This document shows positions 12,783 to 20,787 of a stretch of DNA of 39,968 nt, one piece after another (the stretch's first letter is position 1; the number at the start of each line of letters is the position of its first letter). Source of the stretch: a virus; the IMG/VR virus record IMGVR_UViG_3300022665_000771, positions 1-39,968 of that record; one strand, given 5' to 3'. The notes under the pieces were generated by a model that was not told the origin of the DNA, searched no databases, and saw only the letters and a program-made list of their open reading frames with translations. The translations under genes were made by a program, and so were the position numbers.

Positions 12783-13570
12783 TCTATGCTCTGTACTCCA
12801 CTGGCCCACCTGTCACCTCACACGTTACAGCTGACACGTTACACACAAACATGCGCCCCGACTTTCTTTACTGGGTAATCTATACCTTGTTGTTGCTTGG
12901 CCTTCCTTCTTTGTCACTGCTTGTATATAATGCGTTGCACTCCCCTGCCCCAGGGCTACTACAGGCTGCGTTGTTTGGCTGCATGTTGTTTGTCACGGTG
13001 TGCTTGACGTTGGTCGCTTCAACCTATGGTGTGTGGTCGCGGTTGCGTGACGCTTGGCACTCGATCGTTGGTGATTGTCTGTTGTTCCTTGTTACGTTTG
13101 CTTTGGCGCTTGGTCTGTTGTCTGCTTCCGTGTTGAATGCAGCGGGTGATGTGTTGGTTGCTGCTGCGCTGTACACAGCGGAACACAAGCCCTCCCCTAT
13201 GCGGTTTGGCATAGTTGGTGCGGGGCGCAGATCCGTGGTCGGTTCCTACCACCAACATTCAATTGCTTGTGAGAAAGATCAAAGCCCCACTTGCTCAGCA
13301 CTAAAGAGCGCGCCTATACTGGCCACACCGCGACGGCCCGGGACGGAGCCTGAGGATGACTACCGAAGGCTCCGTTTCGTTACAACAACCCCCCTTGCAC
13401 CCACCGACAATTGCCGCCTATACTTTGAGAACGAAAATTCGAAAAAACCGCGAGAGACTGCTATGAAAACAACCCTGATTAAACGCGGACTTGAGCGCCG
13501 ACGAGTCGATGGCGATCAACGCACGATGTACGGTTACTGCGGGAATCCGACCACAGTGCTCAAAGCCTAG
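12779..13570 (+). CDS. Membrane protein with doubtful C-terminal extension
   Basis: The open frame gives 263 residues. Residues 25-135 contain three strong transmembrane helices (from ATG 12851, a likely alternative start). From about residue 145 the sequence becomes polar and unstructured, and the DNA there carries two sigma-70-like promoters (13291-13320, 13395-13424) and a hairpin (13343-13375). The long tail may therefore be chance reading, or a fusion to a separate in-frame 35-codon ORF starting at ATG 13463. T-rich codon use in the membrane part differs from neighbours. The role could be holin-like, but there is no lysis context. Confidence 0.5.
   Translation: MIYALYSTGPPVTSHVTADTLHTNMRPDFLYWVIYTLLLLGLPSLSLLVYNALHSPAPGLLQAALFGCMLFVTVCLTLVASTYGVWSRLRDAWHSIVGDCLLFLVTFALALGLLSASVLNAAGDVLVAAALYTAEHKPSPMRFGIVGAGRRSVVGSYHQHSIACEKDQSPTCSALKSAPILATPRRPGTEPEDDYRRLRFVTTTPLAPTDNCRLYFENENSKKPRETAMKTTLIKRGLERRRVDGDQRTMYGYCGNPTTVLKA
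13291..13320 (+). promoter_or_regulatory. Sigma-70-like promoter
   Basis: TTGCTC (13291-13296), 18-bp spacer, TATACT (13315-13320) in the context CCTATACT. The same CCTATACT and 18-bp spacing recur at 13395-13424 and 22451-22480. Confidence 0.5.
13343..13375 (+). other. Nine-bp inverted repeat
   Basis: ACGGAGCCT (13343-13351) and AGGCTCCGT (13367-13375) are perfect complements with a 15-base loop. It lies between two promoters and lacks a T-run, so it is more likely an operator or attenuating hairpin than a terminator. Confidence 0.5.
13395..13424 (+). promoter_or_regulatory. Sigma-70-like promoter before the late region
   Basis: TTGCAC (13395-13400), 18-bp spacer, TATACT (13419-13424). The predicted start near 13431 would drive the possible 35-codon ORF at 13463 and the zinc-ribbon/terminase genes from 13743. 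Confidence 0.55.
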
Positions 13571-13742
13571 AGGCCCGGACCAAACTACGATCGCCGCAAC
13601 AAGGCCGAAACGAAAGCGCTCCGAGCGATTTGTCCTAGGTTCCTTGTGCCTTGGTTCAACCCGGCCTGGTCAAAGCTATGCCGAACGAATTTGGCATACC
13701 GCTTTCGGAAATGGGTAGCATAACCAAATAGGAGAACCCACC

Positions 13743-13994
13743 ATGAACATAAGCAAATTCGAAGAAGAACTTCGCCACATCATCAACTGCAACTCGGTCG
13801 AGAACGATTCCGACACGCCAGACTACCTCTTGGCTCAGTACCTGGTAGCTTGCCTAGATACGTACAGGACCACAGTGAGAGCCCGCGACGAGTGGTTCGG
13901 GTTTAAGCCCTGGGACGATTCGAATTCGGCCAAGTCGGCAGGTGAAGGAAAGGTCTGCGCAAAGGAAGTGGCCGATGTTCAAACGACTTCGTAA
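13743..13994 (+). CDS. Conserved phage protein, 83 aa
   Basis: An 83-residue protein with the pattern NSxENxSDTPDYLLAQYLVxCL, which closely matches a widespread short phage family (often ENGSNTPDFILAxYL in phages of Actinobacteria) of unknown function. Start at ATG with AGGAGA 7 bases upstream. Its 3' end overlaps the next gene by 20 bases. It begins the cluster of small genes in front of the terminase. Confidence 0.75.
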   Translation: MNISKFEEELRHIINCNSVENDSDTPDYLLAQYLVACLDTYRTTVRARDEWFGFKPWDDSNSAKSAGEGKVCAKEVADVQTTS

Positions 13995-14229
13995 AAAATT
14001 CTTCCACCCCACGCTCGACGAGGCCATCAACGTCTTGGTCCAACAGGTCCTAGAAGAGCCTATTAACCGCCAGTTGCCTGTCGCCCTTTTCCAGTACAAG
14101 AACCAAGCTTGTGTAGTGTTTAAGGGGGATTCGATGTCGCCGCACTATTGCTATTTCTGTTGGTGGCACGAAGACCAGCACAAATACCACCACAAGGCGA
14201 GATCAGCCAGGGAGATTGAGCATGCCTAG
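13975..14229 (+). CDS. Hypothetical protein with CxxC-W-H motif, 84 aa
   Basis: The ATG at 13975 has AAGGA 9 bases upstream and is preferred over an in-frame GTG at 13942. The 84-residue product is basic at the N terminus (FKRLRKKFFHPT). The C-terminal third carries CYFCWWHEDQHKYHH, where the cysteine pair and histidines could bind zinc. Function unknown. Confidence 0.6.
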   Translation: MFKRLRKKFFHPTLDEAINVLVQQVLEEPINRQLPVALFQYKNQACVVFKGDSMSPHYCYFCWWHEDQHKYHHKARSAREIEHA

Positions 14230-14320
14230 CCCCCTTGTACTCTCCCAAAAACAAGCGCCATACTCCTCTCACAGAAATTCACGAAAAACGAGAAAAACGT
14301 CTCGTGAGCAAACAGCATAG
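14222..14320 (+). CDS. Possible small basic protein, 32 aa
   Basis: ATG at 14222 is preceded by AGGGAG with a 7-base spacer, one of the better ribosome sites here, and overlaps the previous gene by 8 bases. The 32-residue product is polar and Lys/Arg/Ser-rich. Its stop is followed 10 bases later by the next gene. Plausible but weakly supported. Confidence 0.4.
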   Translation: MPSPLVLSQKQAPYSSHRNSRKTRKTSREQTA

Positions 14321-14330
14321 GAGAAACCAC

Positions 14331-14630
14331 ATGCCTAAAACCTTCATTAGAAATTCCCACGACCGCTGCCCTTGTTGCCTCACCCCAGAAGGTGGCGACA
14401 TAAAGATCCACCCTGTCGAAGGGGATCTGGTTCTTACTATCGCCTGCCCGCTGTGCTCCCCCGGGCAAGGTGCCTATGGCCATGGTGACGCACAGCAATA
14501 CGGCGTTGTGCCATCTGATTCAGTCAATGATGTGATAGAAGAAGCCTTGATTACGGTGCTGAACGGATTCTCGAGCGGGTGTGAGAAAGCATTGGATGAG
14601 TCCGAACGCGCCCGTCAAAGGAACACTTGA
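14331..14630 (+). CDS. Zinc-ribbon protein, 99 aa
   Basis: A 99-residue protein with CPCC (residues 13-16) and CPLC (about 40-43), the two knuckles of a zinc ribbon, then a helical region. Start at ATG with TAGGAGA 7 bases upstream. Its last eight residues (ERARQRNT) are the same as those of the tape measure protein at 34162. The TGA overlaps the next ATG. Function unknown. Confidence 0.6.
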   Translation: MPKTFIRNSHDRCPCCLTPEGGDIKIHPVEGDLVLTIACPLCSPGQGAYGHGDAQQYGVVPSDSVNDVIEEALITVLNGFSSGCEKALDESERARQRNT

Positions 14631-14965
14631 TGCTAGACCCCAAAATTCTCTCCACCGAAACCAACCTCTGCCCCCTCTGCGATGACCAAGGAGAGATCGC
14701 CATCACCTTAGGCAAAGATGGCCCGGTCGACGTGATCATCGACTGCCCTGTCTGCCCCAAGCACCCGCTGCAGTGGACCTCACACACAGAAGCCATAGGC
14801 TCGCTCTCGATCACCGACAGTGTGTACTCATTCACTCCGCCGGCCGACATGCAAGTGGCTTGCACCGTAGCAAATTGCTTCTACTGCGACAATAAACAGC
14901 TCACCCATCCTGCGGCCAAGGCCGATGAACCCGCCGCCCGAGTCCGCTACGGAAGGATCACCTGA
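14630..14965 (+). CDS. Zinc-ribbon protein, 111 aa
   Basis: Start ATG at 14630 overlaps the preceding stop (TGATG). The 111-residue product has CPLC (14-17), CPVC (about 39-42) and CFYC (about 83-86), enough for one zinc ribbon plus an extra knuckle. The CPLC...CPVC half resembles the upstream gene, suggesting duplication. The stop overlaps the next ATG. Function unknown. Confidence 0.6.
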   Translation: MLDPKILSTETNLCPLCDDQGEIAITLGKDGPVDVIIDCPVCPKHPLQWTSHTEAIGSLSITDSVYSFTPPADMQVACTVANCFYCDNKQLTHPAAKADEPAARVRYGRIT

Positions 14966-15180
14966 TGGCCACCATATGCAACAGCTACACAGTAGGCGCC
15001 AAGTCCTCTGTCTCGTTGTACTGCGATATCTGTGGCAACAGCATGCTGGCTCACCTGAACCAGCCGCCCGCGTATATCGAATCGATATGTGGGAGGCCAT
15101 ATCCCAAACCCCGCGCTGATTATCGATGTGGACGATGCGGTGAGCCTGAAAACTCCCACGTGAAGAGGAGAACCATATGA
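14965..15180 (+). CDS. Zinc-ribbon protein, 71 aa
   Basis: A 71-residue protein with CDIC (residues 20-23) and CGRC (about 55-58) and a C-terminal EPENSHV, a layout seen in small phage zinc proteins. Overlaps upstream (TGATG) and downstream (ATGA). Likely a metal-binding adaptor; no direct evidence of target. Confidence 0.6.
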   Translation: MATICNSYTVGAKSSVSLYCDICGNSMLAHLNQPPAYIESICGRPYPKPRADYRCGRCGEPENSHVKRRTI

Positions 15181-15392
15181 ACGCCAGCCTCAAAATGAGC
15201 TACCTACAGGCTCGAAATCGCGCCGTCTCCTGGATCGCGCGCCACCTACCGAAACGACTCTGCTACTGGGCCGCTCTGCATGTTGCCGCAGAAGCTGGTT
15301 GCTATGACGAGTTCCAAGGCGAAGACGTGCCAGCGCTCAGTCCGCTTGCTTTGATCAGCGCCTACCACGAGCAGCACCTGGAGAAAGCATGA
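15177..15392 (+). CDS. Conserved small helical phage protein, 71 aa
   Basis: A 71-residue helical protein with LPKRLCYWAALHVAAEA and a SPLALISAYHE ending. It resembles a short phage family (LPRRLVYWxAIRVxAHAT...ELTAMEA) known from phages of Actinobacteria, function unknown. ATGA overlaps occur at both ends. A related segment (VPWRLKKAIASHVISKA) begins the next protein, so the two may share ancestry. Confidence 0.7.
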   Translation: MNASLKMSYLQARNRAVSWIARHLPKRLCYWAALHVAAEAGCYDEFQGEDVPALSPLALISAYHEQHLEKA

Positions 15393-15955
15393 AATACCGC
15401 AACACCTTCCGCGTCTGGCCCCACCTGCGAGCCGGCCGCTACAAAGCTGCATATAACCAATTCCTCCTCTGGGTAGCAACCTTCGTACCGTGGAGATTAA
15501 AGAAAGCCATTGCCTCCCACGTGATCAGTAAAGCCTGCTTCCATGCACCGGATCCAGCGAGAGCTTTCCAAAACCTGTCCGGGCTCGAATGCCTACAGCG
15601 CTACAACACGATCCACGACCCAGCGCTCGATGCCAATTGCAAGGACTTCAACGGCGGATCACCTCTTGTCTATTCGGGCAGCCGCCCCCACTTATGCCGC
15701 TATTGTGGACTGGAATCTTATCAGCACGAGAATCCGAAGATCAACGCGCTCGGCCGCCTGGTCCGGAAGGAAGCCGATAAGAGGACCAAGGTTTACCTGA
15801 GAGGCGAGTGCTATCGCTATCGAATCGATACAGAAGGAACGGGCACATATCCACCTTGTCTGGATTGCGGTGGCGATCGAGGTTCCCACCCTAGTCATCA
15901 TCCCACCGAGAAGCCTACAGGCCTGTCAGGAAAGGCCGACCCATGGCTGCAGTAG
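15389..15955 (+). CDS. Hypothetical protein with zinc-ribbon pairs, 188 aa
   Basis: The N-terminal 70 residues are helical and echo the upstream small protein (FVPWRLKKAIASHVIS...). The rest holds CRYC (about 103-106) and CLDCGGDRGSHPSHH (about 157-171), suggesting two metal sites. Its stop lies 13 bases inside the next gene. No named family recognised. Confidence 0.6.
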   Translation: MKYRNTFRVWPHLRAGRYKAAYNQFLLWVATFVPWRLKKAIASHVISKACFHAPDPARAFQNLSGLECLQRYNTIHDPALDANCKDFNGGSPLVYSGSRPHLCRYCGLESYQHENPKINALGRLVRKEADKRTKVYLRGECYRYRIDTEGTGTYPPCLDCGGDRGSHPSHHPTEKPTGLSGKADPWLQ

Positions 15956-16242
15956 AAGTAGAACTTGTCGCCACCGAAACAGGCCAGCGCGCTTTCCGAG
16001 TGAAGGTGAGCAGCGACCTTCGCTTTGGGCTCAAGGCCGTGTACGACGTGATCCCATCCTCCTCTGGGCTTAACACGCCCCGGGACGTGGAGCGCGCGGT
16101 GGCGGCGGCCGGCGGAGCCTGCGCCGAATACCTATGCGAGAAATATGACGACGACCTAGATCCCTCGGTCTGCGCCAAGGAAGCGCAGCTAGCGCTCATT
16201 GACCTGTGCAAGAAACTAGGTAAGGCTAGAAAGCGGAAATGA
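15943..16242 (+). CDS. Hypothetical protein upstream of small terminase, 99 aa
   Basis: A 99-residue protein with a strand-rich N-terminal half (VEVELVATETGQRAFRVKVS) and a helical, basic C terminus (ALIDLCKKLGKARKRK). It starts within the previous gene (13-base overlap) and ends one base before the small terminase start. No function recognised. Confidence 0.55.
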   Translation: MAAVEVELVATETGQRAFRVKVSSDLRFGLKAVYDVIPSSSGLNTPRDVERAVAAAGGACAEYLCEKYDDDLDPSVCAKEAQLALIDLCKKLGKARKRK

Positions 16243-16243
16243 G

Positions 16244-16960
16244 ATGCCCAGAGTCACTCGAAAAGAGCAGGGATTCCCTGTTGGCTTCCACAAGCCGCAC
16301 GTCCGTTTCACCGAGGACCGCCAACGCAAGTTCCTTGTAGCGTACGCGGAAACCGGAATGGTGTTGCGTTCGGCACTGACGGCCGGTGTTTGCAGCAAGA
16401 CCATCCTAAACGAGTGTAAGCGAAACGAAACTTTCGCCGCGCTCTATGGAGATGCGAAAACCTTCTTCAACGAGCTGATCGATACCGAGATCAAGCGCCG
16501 CGCAATCGATGGCTGGGACGAACCTGTTTATCAGAAAGGGGAGCGCGTGTGGGAGGAGACCTTTGATCCGGAAACCGGAAAGATTCTCAAAGACAAGGAT
16601 GGCAAGTCCGTAATGCACCCCGCTGTCGTTAAACGCTTCAGCGACCGCTTGCTCGAGATGATGGCCAAGAAGAACAACCCGGCCTACCGCGATAAGCAAC
16701 AGATCGATGTGAACATTAGCGGCGGCGTGCTCGCCATTCCAAGCAATGGCCCGCAAACCACGGCTGATTGGGAAAAGCAATACGGCGAGCAAACGCTCGA
16801 AGCCGAGTTCGAACGGGCCGACCCCGAAGAGCGAGCCCCAGCGCAAGACCAGCGCGCCCCCGACCACCCTGATGGCCCCTGCTGCGCGGAATACTGCGAC
16901 CAGTGCCGGCCGGAAACTGAACCTGAGAAGCCTAGCCGAGAGATCAAGCGAGGATATTGA
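16244..16960 (+). CDS. Terminase small subunit
   Basis: The 238-residue product has an N-terminal helix-turn-helix (about residues 24-60, RQRKFLVAYAETGMVLRSALTAGVCSKTIL). This is followed by the EIKRRAIDGWDEPVY segment and a VVKRFSDRLLEMMAKKNNPAYRD motif, typical of small terminases that recognise phage DNA and load the motor. The C terminus is Pro/Glu-rich with a CCAEYCDQC cluster. It stands just upstream of the large terminase, separated by two small genes. Start at ATG 16244, one base after the previous stop. Confidence 0.85.
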   Translation: MPRVTRKEQGFPVGFHKPHVRFTEDRQRKFLVAYAETGMVLRSALTAGVCSKTILNECKRNETFAALYGDAKTFFNELIDTEIKRRAIDGWDEPVYQKGERVWEETFDPETGKILKDKDGKSVMHPAVVKRFSDRLLEMMAKKNNPAYRDKQQIDVNISGGVLAIPSNGPQTTADWEKQYGEQTLEAEFERADPEERAPAQDQRAPDHPDGPCCAEYCDQCRPETEPEKPSREIKRGY

Positions 16961-17205
16961 TGAAAGAACCACAACCATCCGGTCCCTGCCTGCGATCGTC
17001 CGACCACATCTGGCGCGTCTATGAAGATACGCCAACGCTTCGCCGACTGCGCTGCATCCGCGGCAAATGCACGGTTGTAACTTCCTACCCGAAAGTGAGC
17101 TTGAGACCTAGACCGATTTGCACTAAGTGCAACGGCATCGATGAGCATCCCCAACACTTACCTATCTGCAACCGCTGTCACGGAACTTGCTTGGAGCCAG
17201 CATGA
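16960..17205 (+). CDS. Small zinc-finger-like protein, 81 aa
   Basis: Start ATG at 16960 overlaps the small terminase stop (TGATG). The 81-residue product carries CTKCNG (about 52-57) and CNRCHGTC (about 71-78), a zinc-ribbon-like pair, after a basic strand-rich region. It lies between the two terminase genes. Function unknown. Confidence 0.6.
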   Translation: MKEPQPSGPCLRSSDHIWRVYEDTPTLRRLRCIRGKCTVVTSYPKVSLRPRPICTKCNGIDEHPQHLPICNRCHGTCLEPA

Positions 17206-17708
17206 CACAGGACAAGTGGTTCAGAGCCGCCACGAAGCAACTGCTCGCCATCATCAAGGAAAACGAGTTCGCGCTCAAGACAAAGACACATCCCCGTGCC
17301 CGCATACGGGAATGGCCCAAGCCGAAAAATATCATGGTGCAGCTTGCAAGGTGGCTCGACAATACAGGCGGGGAACACTGGGACAGCGCATACTCGATAG
17401 ACGGAGAGTTGACGCTAATAATGCTGAATGTGAGTCAGACCAATCCGATTGAGCTTTTAGCTGTACTACTACACGAATTGATACATGCCACTATCGGAAA
17501 TTGCTGGAGTCACAAAGCCCCATTCCAGCGGCTTGCTAAAGGTTGCGGATTGCTCGGTCCTGCAGGCAGCACCCGCCCGGGTCCTGCGCTGTCACGTCGC
17601 CTCAAAGAAATCGCGATGGACTTGGGCCCGATACCCTGGCGCCATCACGGGAGATATGCCAATAGCCTGCGCTCGTACAACTATTGGCAAAAGGAGCTTA
17701 GCCGGTGA
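17202..17708 (+). CDS. SprT-like putative metallopeptidase
   Basis: Start ATG at 17202 overlaps the previous stop; an upstream ATG at 17187 is possible. The 168-residue product has LLHELIHAT (HExxH at residues 91-95), followed by GNCWSHKAPFQRLAKGCGLLG, where His104 is a likely third zinc ligand. This is the pattern of SprT-like proteins found in phages. Such proteins cleave protein substrates or act on DNA-protein crosslinks in other systems; the role here is unknown. It lies between small and large terminase and overlaps the large terminase by 4 bases. Confidence 0.75.
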   Translation: MTQDKWFRAATKQLLAIIKENEFALKTKTHPRARIREWPKPKNIMVQLARWLDNTGGEHWDSAYSIDGELTLIMLNVSQTNPIELLAVLLHELIHATIGNCWSHKAPFQRLAKGCGLLGPAGSTRPGPALSRRLKEIAMDLGPIPWRHHGRYANSLRSYNYWQKELSR

Positions 17709-19240
17709 GCGAGGAGAAAAAAGAAGAGCCGGGCATCATCTGGAAAGAGAACGCTGATGGCGATTGGCGCGCGTTCATACTCGACCCAGAGACTAGCCGC
17801 AGAAAAGAAGCCGTGTGGGCGCCGCAGCCCGGCAGCCAAGAAGCGTTTATTGCGTGCCCTGTTCGAGAAGTTTTATACACCGGAATGCGCGGACCAGGAA
17901 AAACTGACGCGTTGCTCGCAGATTTTGCCCAGCACGTTGGTAAGGGATTCAAGAGTGCCTGGACTGGTATTCTGTTCCGACAAACCTATCCGGAACTACA
18001 GGACGTGATTAAGAAGTCGAAGGAATGGTTTCCGCGCATTTGGCCCGAAGCCAAATACAATGAGTCAAAATATTTTTGGACGTGGCCAGATGGTGAGAGA
18101 TTGCTATTACGTCACGCTAAGACAGTCGATGACTATAATCACTATCACGGCCATGAGTACCCCTGGATCGGATGGGAAGAACTGACCAACTGGGCCAACC
18201 CTGCCATCTACCTAAAAATGATCTCCGTCAATCGATGCTCGAAAAAAGGCGTGCCGATCAAATATCGCGCGACGTGCAACCCAAGCGGTCCCGGCCACAA
18301 CTGGGTGAAGGATCGGTGGCGACTTCCCGTTGCTATGGGGCTGGTAGTTGGTCCCGTGATTATAGATTCGCGCGACCGCAGTGGTGGAATTGAACATCCA
18401 CGCGTAGCGATTCACGGCCACTTGATGGAGAATAAGGTCCTTCTGCATGCCAATCCTGATTATCTCCAGTCGATAAGATCTTCCGCGGACAATGACGCGC
18501 AGCTGCGTGCCTGGGTCTATGGCGACTGGGATATCGTGGCCGGCGGGATGTTCGACGACCTGTGGCGCGCCAACATCCACGTGGTACCCAACCTGCCTTT
18601 CGGCATGATACCCCTAGGCTGGAAAATCGACCGAAGCTACGATCATGGGCAGTCCAAGCCCTTTTCTGTCGGCTGGTGGGCAGAATCAAACGGGGAGCCA
18701 GTAACCTGGAATGGGCGGATTTACGGCCAGGTTCGGGGGGATATCTACCGAATTGGGGAGTGGTACGGGTGGAATGGTCGGCCGAATGAAGGCATTAGGA
18801 TGTTGTCAAGCGACATAGCACAGGGCATACTGGATCGGGAAGACGATTGGAATATCCGTCATCGCGTGAGAGCGGGACCTGCGGATAGCTCGATCTTCGA
18901 TGATATTGAGCCAGGCAAGAGCGTGGCCGGAGATATGAAAAAGCCGCCTCTGCGCGTGAAGTGGACGCCAGCGGACAAGCGCCCGGGGTCGCGGATACAA
19001 GGCTGGCAGCAGATGCGAAAAATGCTGCGCGGCGCGATGCCCTCGAGCACTGGCCTACGTGAAGAGCCAGGTTTGTTTGTGTTCGAACGATGCCTGCAGT
19101 TTCAGCGTACAGTACCCGCGCTTAGTCGCGATGGAAAGAATCCGGATGATGTTGACACAGATATAGAAGACCATATCGGAGATGAGACGCGCTACCGACT
19201 GCGCGCCAAAAACTCGAAGGCTACCATAAGGAATTTCTGA
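17705..19240 (+). CDS. terL: Terminase large subunit
   Basis: GTG start overlapping the previous stop (GTGA). The 511-residue protein has Walker A GMRGPGKT (60-67), an adenine/lever region FRQTYPELQD (91-100), Walker B YPWIGWEE (152-159) and the coupling motif CNPSGPGHNWVK (191-202). The C-terminal half should be the RNase H-like nuclease (DRSYDHGQSKPFSVGWW near 304-320, and SSIFDD near 397). It pumps DNA into proheads and cuts concatemers. The length is normal for the family. The stop overlaps the portal ATG. Confidence 0.95.
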   Translation: MSEEKKEEPGIIWKENADGDWRAFILDPETSRRKEAVWAPQPGSQEAFIACPVREVLYTGMRGPGKTDALLADFAQHVGKGFKSAWTGILFRQTYPELQDVIKKSKEWFPRIWPEAKYNESKYFWTWPDGERLLLRHAKTVDDYNHYHGHEYPWIGWEELTNWANPAIYLKMISVNRCSKKGVPIKYRATCNPSGPGHNWVKDRWRLPVAMGLVVGPVIIDSRDRSGGIEHPRVAIHGHLMENKVLLHANPDYLQSIRSSADNDAQLRAWVYGDWDIVAGGMFDDLWRANIHVVPNLPFGMIPLGWKIDRSYDHGQSKPFSVGWWAESNGEPVTWNGRIYGQVRGDIYRIGEWYGWNGRPNEGIRMLSSDIAQGILDREDDWNIRHRVRAGPADSSIFDDIEPGKSVAGDMKKPPLRVKWTPADKRPGSRIQGWQQMRKMLRGAMPSSTGLREEPGLFVFERCLQFQRTVPALSRDGKNPDDVDTDIEDHIGDETRYRLRAKNSKATIRNF

Positions 19241-20784
19241 TGCCCCACAAAAAAGATCCGGCTAGTCCTGCAACCACAAGCGTTGCTTGGGATGTCATGA
19301 CCCCGAGATGGTATAGAGTTTCCTCAGTACTGGAAGGCACCGAAACCCTGCGAGCTGTGGCTCCGGATTTTTTGCCGCCGCACCAAGGCGAGTCACTCGA
19401 CAGCTACGAAGAACGTCGCCTCGGCAACGTACTGCTCAACCTGACAGAGCTGACCCTGGAGAGTTGGGTTGGTCGACCGTTTCGCGAGGAAGTGAAAAAG
19501 GGCGACGATATTCCGGAATACATCGTGCCGCTGCTCGAAGATGTTGACCTGATCGGAAACGACATGTCTGTATTCTCGCGCAACTGGTTCCGCGATGGTG
19601 TTGCGAAGGCCCTCTCACACGTGCTGGTAGAATTTCCGCGCCGCCTAGATGGTGAGCGCACTGCCGCGGATGACCTGGAAGCCGGCGTACGCCCCTACTG
19701 GGTTCACATCATGCCGGAGCAAGTGATCTTCGCCCATGCCGAGATAATCAACGGCAAGGAAGAGTTGACGCACCTGCGATGGACCACAACCCGCTCCGAG
19801 ATGGTTGGTTTCGCCGAAAAGTTCATCGAGCAAATTCGCTCAGCGACCCTGATGGATATATTTGACGAGATCACTGGCGAGATCCGTACTGTCGTCCAGA
19901 TGGAAGTCTATGAGTTCGTCGTACAGAGTAGAAAACGCAAACCCGAATGGGTGCTCGTGGATATCTGGGATAGCGAGATCGATGAGATCCCGCTCGTAAC
20001 TTTCTATGCGGACCGTGAAGGTTTCATGGTTGGAAAGCCTCCGATCCAGGACCTAGTTGATCTCAACATCCGCTGGTGGCAATCGAACTCTGACCAGATC
20101 GCGATCCTCACAGTGACCCGGTTCCCGATCCTAGCCGCTTCAGGCGTGAGCGACACAAGCGACTTGATTGTCGGACCGAAGTTCTGGCTAGGTATGGACG
20201 CGCCCAACGGCCGTTTCTACTACGTCGAGCACAAGGGTGAGGCGATCGGCGCCGGCCGCCAGGAACTACTCGACCTTGAGGAGCAGATGGGGCACTACGG
20301 CGCCGGCTTCCTGCGGCGACTTCCTGGTAACCAGACCGCGACGGCGCGCGCACTGGACTCAGTGGAATCGAACTCGCCACTACAGGACGTTTCGATCCGT
20401 TTCGAAGATGCCCTGGGCAATGTGCTGCGGCTCACTGACAAGTGGATGCGATTGGCGGACTCGAGCAGGGGCGACCCAGACGAAGCGGATGGCGGCAGCG
20501 CTACCGTGATTACAGACTTCGGACCAGAAGAAGCGGACCAGGTTTACGCGAACCTGATCATGTTTGCTCGCAATGACCGCGCAATGAGCCGCGAACAGCT
20601 GGTCATTGAGATGAAGCGCATCGGCGCGCTGCCCGATACCTTTGACGAGAAGGCGAACGAGAAGCAGCTCGAGGAAGAGATCCGTGAACGAATGGCCGCT
20701 GTTGCAGATTTAGACCCGGAAGCCGGCGAGGATCCTGACCCCGAACCCAACAATGACCCGAATCCTATAGAGAACGGGGAGTAA
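19240..20784 (+). CDS. Portal protein (DUF4055 type)
   Basis: A 514-residue protein with the DUF4055 portal signature near the N terminus: W....V...LEGT..LR...P.FLPPHQGESLDSYEERRLGNVLLNLTELTLESWVGRPF. The central part contains beta-rich clip and wing regions, and the C terminus is a long helix followed by an acidic Asp/Glu/Pro tail. It forms the dodecameric vertex through which DNA passes. It directly follows the large terminase (TGATG overlap), the usual order. Confidence 0.9.
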   Translation: MPHKKDPASPATTSVAWDVMTPRWYRVSSVLEGTETLRAVAPDFLPPHQGESLDSYEERRLGNVLLNLTELTLESWVGRPFREEVKKGDDIPEYIVPLLEDVDLIGNDMSVFSRNWFRDGVAKALSHVLVEFPRRLDGERTAADDLEAGVRPYWVHIMPEQVIFAHAEIINGKEELTHLRWTTTRSEMVGFAEKFIEQIRSATLMDIFDEITGEIRTVVQMEVYEFVVQSRKRKPEWVLVDIWDSEIDEIPLVTFYADREGFMVGKPPIQDLVDLNIRWWQSNSDQIAILTVTRFPILAASGVSDTSDLIVGPKFWLGMDAPNGRFYYVEHKGEAIGAGRQELLDLEEQMGHYGAGFLRRLPGNQTATARALDSVESNSPLQDVSIRFEDALGNVLRLTDKWMRLADSSRGDPDEADGGSATVITDFGPEEADQVYANLIMFARNDRAMSREQLVIEMKRIGALPDTFDEKANEKQLEEEIRERMAAVADLDPEAGEDPDPEPNNDPNPIENGE

Positions 20785-20787
20785 CAC

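Noticed and set aside
13623-13680. GGTTCAACC segment resembling a tRNA T-loop
   Set aside because: The flanking bases do not pair to make a T-stem, and no acceptor or anticodon arm can be built around it.
13491-13718. 75-codon ORF before the late genes
   Set aside because: It has no good start signal and a basic low-complexity product, and it competes with another short frame. The gap holds possible hairpins (TATGCC/GGCATA), but I cannot support a gene.
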